Below, one piece after another: positions 27,956 through 37,840 of a stretch of DNA of 64,000 nt. The stretch is from Janthinobacterium sp. PAMC25594 (GTDB taxonomy: Bacteria; Pseudomonadota; Gammaproteobacteria; Burkholderiales; Burkholderiaceae_D). The first letter of the stretch is position 1. Every line of letters starts with the position of its first letter. The stretch covers positions 2,232,001 through 2,296,000 of the forward strand of contig NZ_CP080377.1 of the NCBI RefSeq assembly GCF_019443505.1. The letters run 5' to 3'. A model generated the notes under the pieces. The model was not told the DNA's origin, did no database searches, and worked only from the letters and a program-made list of their open reading frames with translations. Made by a program: the position numbers and the translations under genes.

Positions 27956-28924
27956 CTATGCCGGCCCGTTGCGCAGCATGATGCTTGTCTGCAGCAGTTG
28001 CCGCAGCCGGGAGCGCGTCGCGGCGGGCAGGGACGCGCGCGCGATGCGCACGCCCGTGTCGACGGCGCCGTGCGCCTCGGCATACGCCTTGCCGAACAGG
28101 TCGAACTGCGCCGGTCCCAGTTCCGCCATCTTGTCCGCCTGGCCCGCCTCGCCATGCAGCAACAGCGCCACGCGCACGCCGGCCACGCGCTTCCAGTGCG
28201 TGCGGCTGTGCAAATCGCGCTGGCGCGCGGCCGCGTCGGCCCCCACCAGCACCAGCGCCGCGTCGTAGGCGTCGAGCGCGCTGGCGTTGACATAGCGGTT
28301 CGCCACGCCGTCGGGCGGCGTATCCGTGTCGAGCCCATACAGCACCTGGAAACCGTCGACGCCACGGATGACGGCGTCCGCGCCCCAGCCGTTCGCGCCA
28401 CGGTACTTGCAGCGCAGTTCGCCTTCGCCATCGGCGCCCTGGGCCACATAGAAAATGCTCCAGCCCCGCTGCGCCTCCGTTTGCGCGGCGCCCACGCCGA
28501 AGCCCGCGCAGTTGAGCACGGAACCGTCGCCTCCCTCCTCCTTGCCGGCGCCGTAATAGCGCAGGGCCAGCACGTCGCTGCCATGCAGGGCGCCGGGCAA
28601 CGCGCCGCTGATGCCCTCGCTGTTCTTGCCCAGGCTGTGCGCGTCGAGCCCCGCGATATTCGCGCTGTCGTGCGCGGCATGGGCGACGGGCGCGGCGCTG
28701 CTGTCCCAGTTCACATACGCCGTCTGGCGCACGGCGCGGGCGATGGTGTCGAGCGCATAGCGGCCATTGTCGTCCAGGCGCGCGCTGGCGGACTGGTCGC
28801 CATAGCTGCCGCTGGCCGCCAGCAGCACGCTACTGGCGGCCAGCATCAATAGCGCGCCCAGCGACAGGGCCACCAGCAATTCGACCAGGCTCACGCCACG
28901 ATACGGGTACAAGGCGCCGTTCAT
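27956..28924 (-). CDS. pilW: PilW-type minor pilin
   Basis: A 322-residue minor pilin. The start is ATG 28924, which overlaps the pilV stop (ATGA) and places the class III leader MNGALYPYRGVSLVELLVAL correctly; the upstream open extension is pilV coding sequence in another frame. The PilW body includes DNGRYALDTIARAVRQTAYVNW and a DGFQVLYGLDTD segment. It forms part of the pilVWXY1E priming complex. Confidence 0.9.
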   Translation of the reverse strand: MNGALYPYRGVSLVELLVALSLGALLMLAASSVLLAASGSYGDQSASARLDDNGRYALDTIARAVRQTAYVNWDSSAAPVAHAAHDSANIAGLDAHSLGKNSEGISGALPGALHGSDVLALRYYGAGKEEGGDGSVLNCAGFGVGAAQTEAQRGWSIFYVAQGADGEGELRCKYRGANGWGADAVIRGVDGFQVLYGLDTDTPPDGVANRYVNASALDAYDAALVLVGADAAARQRDLHSRTHWKRVAGVRVALLLHGEAGQADKMAELGPAQFDLFGKAYAEAHGAVDTGVRIARASLPAATRSRLRQLLQTSIMLRNGPA

Positions 28925-29511
28925 GCGCCACCTCCGCCCAACTGGAATGCCAGCCTGGGCAGCGACTCGCCTGCCCCATTCACGGCGGGCGAGCCATCGG
29001 GCAAGCGGCCGCGCCAGCCCAGCTTGATGACGATGGGCGCGCCCTTGCCGCCGCTGCACGCCCAGTGCAAGCCTTGCGCAGCGGCATCCCAGGCGGGTGC
29101 ATCACGGCAGATATGCAGGCGCGCGCCGGGCAAGGCCGCATGCAGTTGCTGTTTCCATTCGGCGATGTCGAATTGCGCCAGTTCGGCCGCGCCGCAGGCG
29201 GCAGTACCAAAACAGTCGGGCGCGCCGCCGCCTGCCTCGGCGTCGTCCGCCGCCGCATAGGCCACGTTCAGGTAGGGATTGCCCGTATCGGGGCCATTCA
29301 TGAGCACGCTGTTCGCGCGCATGCGCTCGGCCATGCCGGCGGCCAGTTGCACGCCCGCCGACAATAGCGCCGACTCGTGGCGCGCGCGCAGGGAATGCAG
29401 TTGCAGGATGCTGGCGCCCAGCAAGCCCAGCGCCAACAGCAGCAACGACACCAGCACCTCGACGAGGCTGCTGCCACCGGCAGGAAACATAGTGCGACCG
29501 CCATTGCGCAT
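28921..29511 (-). CDS. pilV: PilV-type minor pilin
   Basis: A 196-residue minor pilin and first gene of the cluster. The leader GGSSLVEVLVSLLLLALGLLG has Glu5, and LQLHSLRARHESALLSAGVQ and GMAERMRAN are typical PilV helices. GGAAGGGAG lies about ten bases upstream of ATG 29511 and supports this start over the internal ATG at MFPAGG. 221 bases separate it from nrdR upstream. Confidence 0.9.
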   Translation of the reverse strand: MRNGGRTMFPAGGSSLVEVLVSLLLLALGLLGASILQLHSLRARHESALLSAGVQLAAGMAERMRANSVLMNGPDTGNPYLNVAYAAADDAEAGGGAPDCFGTAACGAAELAQFDIAEWKQQLHAALPGARLHICRDAPAWDAAAQGLHWACSGGKGAPIVIKLGWRGRLPDGSPAVNGAGESLPRLAFQLGGGGA

Positions 29512-29732
29512 GCGCTACTCCCTTCCGCAGAAAGAGTCGCAACAACAGGCGGCCCAGCTACAAGATAGGCGCGCGCAAAAAATCGGGTCTGCGCTGGCGC
29601 AAACAGCACGGCGATAAGATGAGAAGAACAGCGTAGGGATTGATCAGACCGCTTGCCAGGCGAACGCTGGCGTGGTGAACACGGGGCGCAGGAGCGGCCC
29701 CGTTTTCAACAAGGTGAACAAGAAGGTGTACG

Positions 29733-30197
29733 TCAGGGCTTGCTGCGCGCCTGTCCCACTTCGGCGATCGCATCCTGGAACTCGGCCAGGTCTTCGAAAT
29801 TCTTGTAGACGGAGGCGAAGCGGATGTAGGCGATCTTGTCCAGACGCTTGAGTTCCTGCATGACGAGTTCGCCGATATAGCCGGAATCGACTTCGCGCAA
29901 GCCGCTGGTCAGCAGCTTTTCCTGGATGGAGGCGATGGCCGTATCCACCGAGGCGGCCGCGACGGGACGCTTGCGCAAGGCCAGCATCAAACTGCCGCGC
30001 AACTTATCCGCAGCGAACTCCGTCCGGCTGCCATTCTTTTTGACGACGGCCGGCATGATAAGTTCAATGCGCTCGTACGTGGTAAACCGCTTGTCGCATT
30101 TGCCGCAGCGGCGGCGGCGCCGTATGGCATCCCCTTCCTCCGATACGCGCGTATCGAGAACCTGGGTGTCGCCGTGCTGGCAAAATGGACATTTCAT
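29733..30197 (-). CDS. nrdR: Transcriptional regulator NrdR
   Basis: A 154-residue repressor of ribonucleotide reductase genes. The zinc ribbon uses Cys3, Cys6, Cys31 and Cys34 (CPFC...CGKC), and an ATP-cone follows ([20 protein letters not shown]). Length and order are standard. It follows glyA on the same strand, a frequent neighbour. Confidence 0.97.
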   Translation of the reverse strand: MKCPFCQHGDTQVLDTRVSEEGDAIRRRRRCGKCDKRFTTYERIELIMPAVVKKNGSRTEFAADKLRGSLMLALRKRPVAAASVDTAIASIQEKLLTSGLREVDSGYIGELVMQELKRLDKIAYIRFASVYKNFEDLAEFQDAIAEVGQARSKP

Positions 30198-30246
30198 GGG
30201 CTGGCTACAACTTTATAGTAATAATTACGGGAAATCGCCGCCCTTG

Positions 30247-30279
30247 TACAAAGGGCGCCCGAATCACTCCGGGCGCCCT
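30247..30279 (-). terminator. GC hairpin, probable glyA terminator
   Basis: A perfect 10-bp stem AGGGCGCCCG/CGGGCGCCCT with an 8-base loop lies 60 bases after glyA on the minus strand, followed by a short T stretch (CCCTTTGT). It is a moderate intrinsic terminator. Confidence 0.6.
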
Positions 30280-30290
30280 GGGGCACGAAG

Positions 30291-30329
30291 GAATGTGTCA
30301 TACAGAATCTTACTCCGTATGACACATTC
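30291..30329. repeat. Perfect 13-bp inverted repeat in the glyA 3' region
   Basis: GAATGTGTCATAC and GTATGACACATTC enclose 13 bases. It begins 11 bases after the glyA stop and precedes the GC hairpin, so the glyA transcript would end in two consecutive hairpins. It is not an NrdR box. Confidence 0.7.
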
Positions 30330-30340
30330 TGGACAAATAA

Positions 30341-31585
<1,245 letters not shown>

Positions 31586-31699
31586 GTAAAAACTCCAAGT
31601 ATGAGGGTGCTTGTACTGGCAGGTTGGATCGAATGAGGGGAGCCGGCGTTAAGTGAATAACAACATTGGACAGGCAGCCTCTTCGTGCTTTTCCATAGT

Positions 31700-31815
31700 G
31701 GCTACCCAGGCGAACGGCTGATGAAAAATCTCACGTTTCCCGGTGGGTGCCCACCTTTCGCCGGTTTGCCGATCGCCATCCAGGCAGATCGCCGACTTTT
31801 CGCCAGTCACGTGAG
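31700..31815 (-). promoter_or_regulatory. ZTP (pfl) riboswitch in the glyA leader
   Basis: On the minus strand the leader reads CTCACGTGACTGGCGA, a variable hairpin, GGTGGGCACCCACCGGGAA, then ACGTGAG that closes helix P1 with CTCACGT, and finally GCCGTTCGCCTGGGTA. GTGACTGGCGA, CCACCGGG and GCCGTTCGCCTGGG are the conserved blocks of the pfl motif, which senses ZTP/ZMP, the alarmone of 10-formyl-THF shortage. glyA is one of the best-known genes under this switch. The last block reads GGGTA rather than the commoner GGGCA. Coordinates are approximate by a few bases. Confidence 0.88.
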
Positions 31816-31831
31816 ACGTAATGGAAATCAA

Positions 31832-31860
31832 ATTGTAAGTTAAGTGTCCAAATTGAGCAA
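31832..31860 (-). promoter_or_regulatory. glyA promoter, TTGCTC-17-TACAAT
   Basis: On the minus strand TTGCTC (31860-31855) and TACAAT (31837-31832) are 17 bases apart, placing transcription start just upstream of the riboswitch. Confidence 0.6.
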
Positions 31861-32129
31861 GGAATGCAACCGTGCGGCTATAATCGCCGCGCGCAGCCCG
31901 GGCATGGCCACAGGCCGCCCCGGAGCGTGACTGCGGCTCTTAAGCTGGACTTAAACCTGGCTGCGGCATGTAAGCGTATGTTACGAAGCTTGCCATTGCG
32001 CCCCCCGGATTTACAATGCTGCGGTGCAACTTATATGCAGCTTTTGCATGGCTTTCCAGCAAGCGCCCACAGTCACAAGAAGAAAAATCGCGTAAAATGT
32101 TGCTCAATCTCACTACTGGCGCAATAAAC

Positions 32130-32531
32130 ATGCCTTCAGTCTTTACCTGGAACGTACGTGTCTACTATGAAGACACCGACGCCGGCGGCATCGTGTATTA
32201 CGCAAATTACCTGAAATTCTTCGAACGCGCGCGTACCGAATGGCTGCGCGCCATCGACGTGGGCCAGCAGGAATTGCTGGAACAGCACGACGCGATGTTC
32301 GTTGTCAAAAGCGTCAACGCCGACTATCATGCGCCAGCCAGGCTCGATGACACGGTAAGATTAACCTTAAGCATAGAAAAAATGGGGCGCGCCTCCATCG
32401 TTTTCCTGCAACAAGCCTGGTGCGGCGAGCGCCTGCTGAACACGGCCCGCGTCAAGATCGGCTGCGTCGACTCGACACTGCGCCCGCGCGCCGTGCCTGA
32501 TGCAGTGGCGGCCCGCATGCGCGCCGCCTGA
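32130..32531 (+). CDS. ybgC: Tol-Pal system acyl-CoA thioesterase YbgC
   Basis: A 133-residue hotdog-fold thioesterase. The catalytic signature YYEDTDAGGIVYYANYLKFF is intact, with the Asp of EDTDAGG and ERARTEWLR following. The chosen ATG 32130 gives the normal family length; the longer open frame upstream has no family similarity. It is the first gene of the Tol-Pal operon, with tolQ 47 bases downstream. YbgC hydrolyses acyl-CoA and associates with phospholipid enzymes at the inner membrane. Confidence 0.95.
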   Translation: MPSVFTWNVRVYYEDTDAGGIVYYANYLKFFERARTEWLRAIDVGQQELLEQHDAMFVVKSVNADYHAPARLDDTVRLTLSIEKMGRASIVFLQQAWCGERLLNTARVKIGCVDSTLRPRAVPDAVAARMRAA

Positions 32532-32578
32532 GCCCTACCGCCACCCCCCGGACAATTCACCCAACAGACTGCCAGCCA

Positions 32579-33268
32579 ATGAACGTTACACAAGATCTTT
32601 CTTTCCTCGCGCTCATCTCCAATGCCCATTTGATCGTGCAACTGATCATGGCCCTGCTGCTGCTGATTTCCCTGACCAGCTGGACCTACATTTTCCGCAA
32701 GATGTTTGCCGTGCGCCAAGCGCGCAAGCAGACCATCGAATTTGAACGCAGCTTCTGGGCCGGCGGCAACCTGCATGCGCTGCATCAAAGCGCCAGCGGC
32801 AACCGCGACCAGAGCGGCGCGCTGGCCCGCATCTTCGATGCCGGCATGGGCGAATTCATCAAGGGCAAGGCATCGTACGGTTCGCGCGAAGCGCTGGACG
32901 TGGGCGCCGTGCTCGACGGCGCACGCCGCGCCATGCGCGCCGCCTTCCAGCGTGAAATGGACGTGCTCGAATCGCACCTGGCCTTCCTCGCCTCCGTCGG
33001 CTCCGTCTCGCCCTACATCGGTCTGCTCGGCACCGTCTGGGGCATCATGAACGCCTTCCGCGGCCTGGCCAACGTGCAGCAAGCCACCCTGGCAGCCGTC
33101 GCGCCCGGCATTGCCGAAGCGCTCATCGCCACCGCCATCGGCCTGTTCGCGGCCATTCCCGCCGTCGTCGCCTACAACCGCTTTTCGCATGACATCGACC
33201 GCCTGGCGATCCGCTTCGAGAGCTTCGTCGAGGAATTCTCCAACATCTTGCAGCGCCAGTCGCGCTAA
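32579..33268 (+). CDS. tolQ: Tol-Pal proton-channel subunit TolQ
   Basis: A 229-residue MotA/TolQ/ExbB protein. Three membrane segments are visible: near residues 14-35 (LIVQLIMALLLLISL), about 135-157 (GSVSPYIGLLGTVWGIMNAF) and about 170-192 (IAEALIATAIGLFAAIPAVV). With TolR it forms the proton-driven stator energising TolA. It is followed by tolR after 15 bases. Confidence 0.97.
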   Translation: MNVTQDLSFLALISNAHLIVQLIMALLLLISLTSWTYIFRKMFAVRQARKQTIEFERSFWAGGNLHALHQSASGNRDQSGALARIFDAGMGEFIKGKASYGSREALDVGAVLDGARRAMRAAFQREMDVLESHLAFLASVGSVSPYIGLLGTVWGIMNAFRGLANVQQATLAAVAPGIAEALIATAIGLFAAIPAVVAYNRFSHDIDRLAIRFESFVEEFSNILQRQSR

Positions 33269-33283
33269 AAGGGAGCAAGGTCC

Positions 33284-33724
33284 ATGGGTTCCTCATTCAA
33301 TAGCGGCGGCATGCGCGGTGGCCGTGGCCGCAAGTTCAAGTCCGAAATCAACGTCGTGCCGTATATCGACGTGATGCTGGTGCTGCTGATCATTTTCATG
33401 GTGATGCCATCGTCGAACAATCCCAGCGTGGTGAACCTGCCCAACGCGGAAAGGTCGGCGAAACCACCCGATGACTATATTCAGATTGTGCTGAAACCGA
33501 ATGGTTCGCTGTCGATCGGCGTCATCGGCAAGGAACAGTTGTCGCCGGAAACGGAACCGAACCGCGACGCCCTGCTGCGCAAGCTGCGCGGCTTGCACGA
33601 GAGCAATCCCGACTATCCCGTGATGATCGCGGGCGACAAGGAAAGCAAGTACGACGATGTGATCCAGCTCATTTCGGAAGCGAAGAAGATGGGCATCACC
33701 AGAGTCGGCCTGGCCACCAAGTAA
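33284..33724 (+). CDS. tolR: Tol-Pal stator subunit TolR
   Basis: A 146-residue ExbD/TolR protein. The single membrane segment carries the proton-conducting Asp in INVVPYIDVMLVLLIIFMV, and the periplasmic domain ends in KKMGITRVGLATK. AAGGGAGCAAGG precedes ATG 33284. It pairs with TolQ. Confidence 0.97.
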   Translation: MGSSFNSGGMRGGRGRKFKSEINVVPYIDVMLVLLIIFMVMPSSNNPSVVNLPNAERSAKPPDDYIQIVLKPNGSLSIGVIGKEQLSPETEPNRDALLRKLRGLHESNPDYPVMIAGDKESKYDDVIQLISEAKKMGITRVGLATK

Positions 33725-33772
33725 GCGCAGCACCCTGTTTCCAGACTTGACCGTTTTTAGATAGACTAGACT

Positions 33773-34786
33773 TTGCAGACCAAACAAATCGACCATGTAC
33801 TCGGCAAGCCCTACAGCGTGCCGCGCGAACGCAGCCGCTGGCCCTCACTGGGCCTGGCGCTGGCGATGCACCTTGGCCTGCTGTTTTTCCTGTGGGTGGG
33901 CGTACACTGGCAAAATACGGAGCCTGTCGCCGTCGAAGCGGAAGTGTGGGACCTGAAAGTGCAGACGGCCGCGCCGCCGCCCGAGGTGACGACGGAACCG
34001 GAGCCGACACCGACTCCTCCGCCGCAACCGCAAGTGGAGCAGCCGGCCCCGCCGCCACCGCCGCCGGTGGCAGCGCCCGAGCCGAAGGTTGACCTGCGCG
34101 AGGCGGAGATCGCCCTGGAACGCAAGAAGGCCAAGCTGAAGGAAGAAAAAGAGAAAGCGGCAGCGGAAGAACGCCGCAAGCAGGAATTGAAGGAACGCGA
34201 AGAAGAAAAGCGCGAACTGGAAAAACAGAAGCAGAAAGAAAAAGACAAGGCTGACAAGCTGGAAAAAGAAAAAGCCGACAAGCTGGAGAAAGCCAAGGAA
34301 GCCAAAGAAAAAGCGGCGGAAGAAAAAGCCGAGAAAGAACTGGCCGATAAAAAAGCCGCGGCGGAAAAGGCCGCCAAGGCGAAGAAAGCGGCGGCGGAAA
34401 AAGCGGCAGCCGACAAATTGCATGCCGATGACATGAAGCGGATGATGGCGCAGGCAGGCAATGGCACAACGGGCACGGCCGCGAAAGCGACCGCGCCACG
34501 CAAGGACAGCGGCTATGTCGCTGCCCTGACGAGCAAGATCAAGAGCAATATCGCGTACAGCGGTAGCACGGACATGCCGGGTAACCCGCGCGCCGTGTTC
34601 AAGATCGAGCAACTGCCAACTGGGGAAATTATTTCGGTCCGAAAGATTAAAAGTAGCGGCCTGCCGGCGTATGACAGCTCGGTGGAAAACGCCATTAATA
34701 AATCGTCGCCACTGCCGAAGAAAAAAGACGGCACCGTGGAACGCGAGATTGAACTCATATTCGAGATGAAGGATTTGCCTAAATGA
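33773..34786 (+). CDS. tolA: Cell-envelope integrity protein TolA (TTG start)
   Basis: A 337-residue protein in the classic three-part TolA form: a membrane anchor near residues 24-42 (LGLALAMHLGLLFFLWVGV), a Pro-rich stretch then a long Lys/Glu/Ala coiled coil (about residues 105-225) spanning the periplasm, and a C-terminal globular domain (SGYVAALTSKIKSNIAYSG, VFKIEQLPTGEIIS) that binds TolB and Pal. The only start ahead of the membrane anchor is TTG at 33773; a stop lies two codons upstream and no strong ribosome-binding site is seen. tolB overlaps the stop by four bases. Confidence 0.93.
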   Translation: MQTKQIDHVLGKPYSVPRERSRWPSLGLALAMHLGLLFFLWVGVHWQNTEPVAVEAEVWDLKVQTAAPPPEVTTEPEPTPTPPPQPQVEQPAPPPPPPVAAPEPKVDLREAEIALERKKAKLKEEKEKAAAEERRKQELKEREEEKRELEKQKQKEKDKADKLEKEKADKLEKAKEAKEKAAEEKAEKELADKKAAAEKAAKAKKAAAEKAAADKLHADDMKRMMAQAGNGTTGTAAKATAPRKDSGYVAALTSKIKSNIAYSGSTDMPGNPRAVFKIEQLPTGEIISVRKIKSSGLPAYDSSVENAINKSSPLPKKKDGTVEREIELIFEMKDLPK

Positions 34787-36060
34787 TGACCATGAAAAAA
34801 ATGAGCTATGTCGTACTCTGTGCCAGCCTGATACTGGGAGCCTCCGGCGCCCAGGCGCAGCTGCGCGTGGAGATTACGGGGATCGGCAGCAACCAGATCC
34901 CGGTGGCTGTCGCCAGCTTCGTCAATGAATCGGCGGCGCCGCAATCGCTGTCGGGCATCATCAAGGCCGATCTGGCGCGCAGCGGCGTGTTCAAGCTGAT
35001 CGACGCCGATGCGCCCGTGTCGGAAACGGCGCCCGTCAGCTACGACCAATGGAAGTCGCGCGGCGCCGACGCGCTGGCGGCCGGCAGCGTACAAAGCATG
35101 GCCGATGGCCGCCTGGACGTGCGCTACAAGCTGTTCGACACCATCAAGGGCGCGCAGATTTCCAGCATGAACAATGCGGCGGCGCCGCAGTTCAATCGCT
35201 TGCTGGCGCACAAGATCGCCGATGACATCTATGAGAAGCTGACCGGCACGAAAGGCGCGTTCGCCACGCGCATCGCCTACGTCACGCAATCGGGCCGCGA
35301 ATACCGCCTGGAAATCGCCGACGCCGATGGCGAAGGCATCCAGGTCGCCCTGCGCTCGAACGAGCCGATCATTTCACCGTCGTGGTCGCCGGATGGCACC
35401 AAGGTGGCGTATGTCTCGTTCGAAAAGAAAAAACCCATCGTTTACGTGCAAAACCTGGTGACGCGCCAGCGCACCATCGTATCGAATGAAAAAGGCAGCA
35501 ATTCGGCACCCAGCTGGAGCCCGGACGGCGCGCGCCTGGCCGTGGCCCTGTCGCGCGATGGCCATACCCAGGTCTACACCGTCAATGCCGACGGCAGCGG
35601 CTTGCGCCGCGTCGGCAACAGCAGCGGCATCGATACGGAACCCCAATTCTCGGCCGATGGCCAAAGCATTTACTTCACCAGCGATCGCAGCGGCGGACCA
35701 CAAATCTACCGCATGTCGGTCAGCGGCGGCGAAGCCAAGCGCGTGACGTTTGGCGGCTCCTACAACATCAGCCCGCGGATTTCGTCCGACGGGAAGACTC
35801 TTGCTTATATTTCCCGTCGCGACGGCAATTTCCAGCTCTACGCGCTCGACCTGGCTAGTGGCCAGGAACTGCGCCTGTCGGACACCGCCAACGACGAATC
35901 ACCGAGCTTTTCGCCCAACGGGAAATATATCATGTACGCGACCGAATCCGGACGACGCAAGTCGCTGGCAGTGGTATCGGTGGATGGCCGCGTCAAACAG
36001 CGTTTGACTACGCAAGCTGGCAATATCAAGGAGCCCACCTGGGGTCCTTTCATGAAGTAA
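34783..36060 (+). CDS. tolB: Tol-Pal beta-propeller protein TolB
   Basis: A 425-residue periplasmic protein with a signal peptide (VVLCASLILGASGAQA), an N-terminal TolB domain (IKADLARSGVFKLID), and a six-bladed propeller built of WSPDG, FSADGQSIYFTSDRSG and SSDGKTLAYISR repeats. It connects TolA to Pal. The start overlaps tolA (ATGA); pal follows after 43 bases with its own ribosome-binding site. Confidence 0.97.
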   Translation: MMTMKKMSYVVLCASLILGASGAQAQLRVEITGIGSNQIPVAVASFVNESAAPQSLSGIIKADLARSGVFKLIDADAPVSETAPVSYDQWKSRGADALAAGSVQSMADGRLDVRYKLFDTIKGAQISSMNNAAAPQFNRLLAHKIADDIYEKLTGTKGAFATRIAYVTQSGREYRLEIADADGEGIQVALRSNEPIISPSWSPDGTKVAYVSFEKKKPIVYVQNLVTRQRTIVSNEKGSNSAPSWSPDGARLAVALSRDGHTQVYTVNADGSGLRRVGNSSGIDTEPQFSADGQSIYFTSDRSGGPQIYRMSVSGGEAKRVTFGGSYNISPRISSDGKTLAYISRRDGNFQLYALDLASGQELRLSDTANDESPSFSPNGKYIMYATESGRRKSLAVVSVDGRVKQRLTTQAGNIKEPTWGPFMK

Positions 36061-36103
36061 ATGCTGTACAGTTTCACCTTTAACCATGACCCGGAGAATA
36101 AAA

Positions 36104-36625
36104 ATGAGTAACTTTAAAAGTTTGGCTTTCATCGCCGCTACCGCAGCCCTGCTGTCCGCCTGCAGCACCCCAGTCAAAGTCGCAGAAACCCCAGTGGTTG
36201 AGCGCGCTCCTGAAAAAGTCGTCGCTCCAGTTGACACCCGTCAAGTTCAGCCAGTAACGACCGCATCGGTCGATCCACTGGACGATCCAAAAGGCGTGCT
36301 GGCTAACCGCAGCATCTACTTCGACTTCGACAAATACGTCGTGCGCGAAGCGGACACCCCAGTCGTGCAAAACCACGCTGCTTACCTGGTGAAAACCCCA
36401 GCACGCAAGATCCTGATCCAAGGTAACACCGATGAACGCGGTGGCGCTGAGTACAACCTGGCCCTGGGCCAGAAACGTGCTGAAGCCGTGCGCAAGTCGA
36501 TGGCTGCCCTGGGCGTGCCAGAAGGCCAAATGGAAGCCGTATCGCTGGGCAAAGAAAAGCCTAAAGCACAAGGCAGCAACGAAGCAGCATGGGCTGAAAA
36601 CCGCCGCGCTGACATCGTTTATTGA
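36104..36625 (+). CDS. pal: Peptidoglycan-associated lipoprotein Pal
   Basis: A 173-residue outer-membrane lipoprotein. The lipobox LSAC is near residue 22, and the OmpA-like domain has IYFDFDKYVV and QGNTDERGGAEYNLALGQKR, the residues that bind diaminopimelate. ATG 36104 with GGAG upstream is preferred to an in-frame start six codons earlier because it yields a typical lipoprotein signal. Confidence 0.96.
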   Translation: MSNFKSLAFIAATAALLSACSTPVKVAETPVVERAPEKVVAPVDTRQVQPVTTASVDPLDDPKGVLANRSIYFDFDKYVVREADTPVVQNHAAYLVKTPARKILIQGNTDERGGAEYNLALGQKRAEAVRKSMAALGVPEGQMEAVSLGKEKPKAQGSNEAAWAENRRADIVY

Positions 36626-36688
36626 TGTTCAAGGGTGAGCGCCGCAGCATTGACGCTTACCTAACTGGCCAGTCATAGGCATAATAAT

Positions 36689-36726
36689 GGGGCGCAGCGC
36701 GGTGATTCACCGCCCGGCGCCCCGTT
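36689..36726 (+). terminator. GC hairpin between pal and cpoB
   Basis: GGGGCGC...GGCGCCCC forms an outer stem around the perfect palindrome GCGGTGATTCACCGC, followed by GTTT. The T run is short, so it may attenuate rather than fully stop transcription into cpoB. Confidence 0.5.
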
Positions 36727-36760
36727 TGCATGTTTTGCGTAACCTTTGAAAGCCCGACCC

Positions 36761-37519
36761 ATGATGACATTCTCGAAAGCCGGCGTCGCCGCCGCCTTGA
36801 TGGCCGCGTTTGCCTACCTGCCCCTGCACGCCAACGCCGCCCTGTTCGACGACGACGAAGCGCGCAAGGCCATCCTGGAGCTGCGCGCCAAGGTGGACGC
36901 CATGGCGCGCGACCTGAACAGCCGCATCGACACCAAGGCGGACAAGACGAGCACCTTGAGCCTGCTCAACCAGCACGACCAGACCATGCAAGAGATCGCC
37001 CGCCTGCGCGGCCAGATCGAAGTTCTGGGCAACGACCTGGCGAACACGCAAAAGCGCCAGAAGGATTTCTACACCGACATCGACGCGCGCCTGCGCAAGC
37101 TCGAACCGCGCCAGGTCACCATCGACGGCCAGGAAGCGGCCGTGGGCGTCTCCGAGCAAAGCACCTACGAATCCGCGTTCGGCCTGTTCAAGTCGGGCGA
37201 CTACAAGGGCGCCGTCACGGCACTGGACGCCTTCGTGAAACGCTATCCGGAATCGGCCTACGCGGCCAACGCGCAATACTGGCTGGGCAACGCCTATTAC
37301 GCCCAGCGCGACTGCAAGAGCGCCATCACGGCCCAGCAGGCAGTGCTGAAACACTACCCGGACAGCCCGAAGGCGCCCGACGCCATGCTCAACATCGCCA
37401 GCTGCTACACGGAGCTGAAAGACAAGCCGAACGCGACCAAGACGCTGAACGCCCTGATCTCGCGCTACCCGGACTCCAGCGCGGCGCAAGCGGCCAAGGA
37501 ACGGGCCGGTAAAAAGTAA
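36761..37519 (+). CDS. cpoB: Tol-Pal associated periplasmic TPR protein CpoB (YbgF)
   Basis: A 252-residue periplasmic protein. ATG 36761 (MMTFSKAG) gives a good signal peptide ending HANA; an in-frame TTG lies five codons earlier. The mature N-terminus is a trimerising coiled coil (EARKAILELRAKVDAMARDL), and the C-terminus has three TPR repeats (YESAFGLFKSGDYKGAV; NAQYWLGNAYYAQRDCKSAI; DAMLNIASCYTELKDK). CpoB coordinates Tol with peptidoglycan synthases at division. It is the last gene of the operon. Confidence 0.95.
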   Translation: MMTFSKAGVAAALMAAFAYLPLHANAALFDDDEARKAILELRAKVDAMARDLNSRIDTKADKTSTLSLLNQHDQTMQEIARLRGQIEVLGNDLANTQKRQKDFYTDIDARLRKLEPRQVTIDGQEAAVGVSEQSTYESAFGLFKSGDYKGAVTALDAFVKRYPESAYAANAQYWLGNAYYAQRDCKSAITAQQAVLKHYPDSPKAPDAMLNIASCYTELKDKPNATKTLNALISRYPDSSAAQAAKERAGKK

Positions 37520-37546
37520 AACCGGGGAAAAAATTGCCCGTTAGGT

Positions 37547-37575
37547 TTGACAGAATCCCGGGCACCCCCTATAAT
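37547..37575 (+). promoter_or_regulatory. Consensus promoter of tRNA-Lys copy 1
   Basis: TTGACA (37547-37552) and TATAAT (37570-37575) are both perfect and separated by 17 bases, 11 bases before the mature tRNA. Confidence 0.9.
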
Positions 37576-37586
37576 CTTCCTTCTTC

Positions 37587-37662
37587 GGGTCGTTAGCTCA
37601 GCTGGTAGAGCAGCGGACTTTTAATCCGTTGGTCGCAGGTTCGAATCCCGCACGGCCTACCA
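37587..37662 (+). tRNA. tRNA-Lys (anticodon TTT), copy 1
   Basis: A 76-base tRNA with CCA encoded. The anticodon loop CTTTTAA gives UUU. D arm (AGCTCAGCTGGTAGAGC) and T arm (GCAGGTTCGAATCCCGC) are canonical. The first acceptor pair is G1-U72. Identical to the copies at 37752, 43301 and 44367. Confidence 0.98.
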
Positions 37663-37681
37663 CGAATACGCAGTACTGATC

Positions 37682-37713
37682 TGCTTGCGAGTTGTACTGG
37701 CAAGCATTTTTTT
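37682..37713 (+). terminator. Terminator after tRNA-Lys copy 1
   Basis: TGCTTGC and GCAAGCA form a 7-bp stem followed by seven T residues. Confidence 0.8.
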
Positions 37714-37751
37714 ACGGCACAGTGTTACCGAAGTTGTTGTAAAAAGTTTTT

Positions 37752-37827
37752 GGGTCGTTAGCTCAGCTGGTAGAGCAGCGGACTTTTAATCCGTTGGTCG
37801 CAGGTTCGAATCCCGCACGGCCTACCA
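37752..37827 (+). tRNA. tRNA-Lys (anticodon TTT), copy 2
   Basis: Identical over all 76 bases to copy 1, 89 bases downstream. A terminator lies between the two and no strong promoter is seen in the gap, so expression may depend on read-through. Confidence 0.98.
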
Positions 37828-37840
37828 AATACTATGAAGA

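Noticed and set aside
37587..37662. Prophage or integrative element attachment at tRNA-Lys
   Set aside because: No integrase, excisionase or partial tRNA fragment (att remnant) was found; the copies are complete tRNAs, so only a duplication hotspot is proposed.
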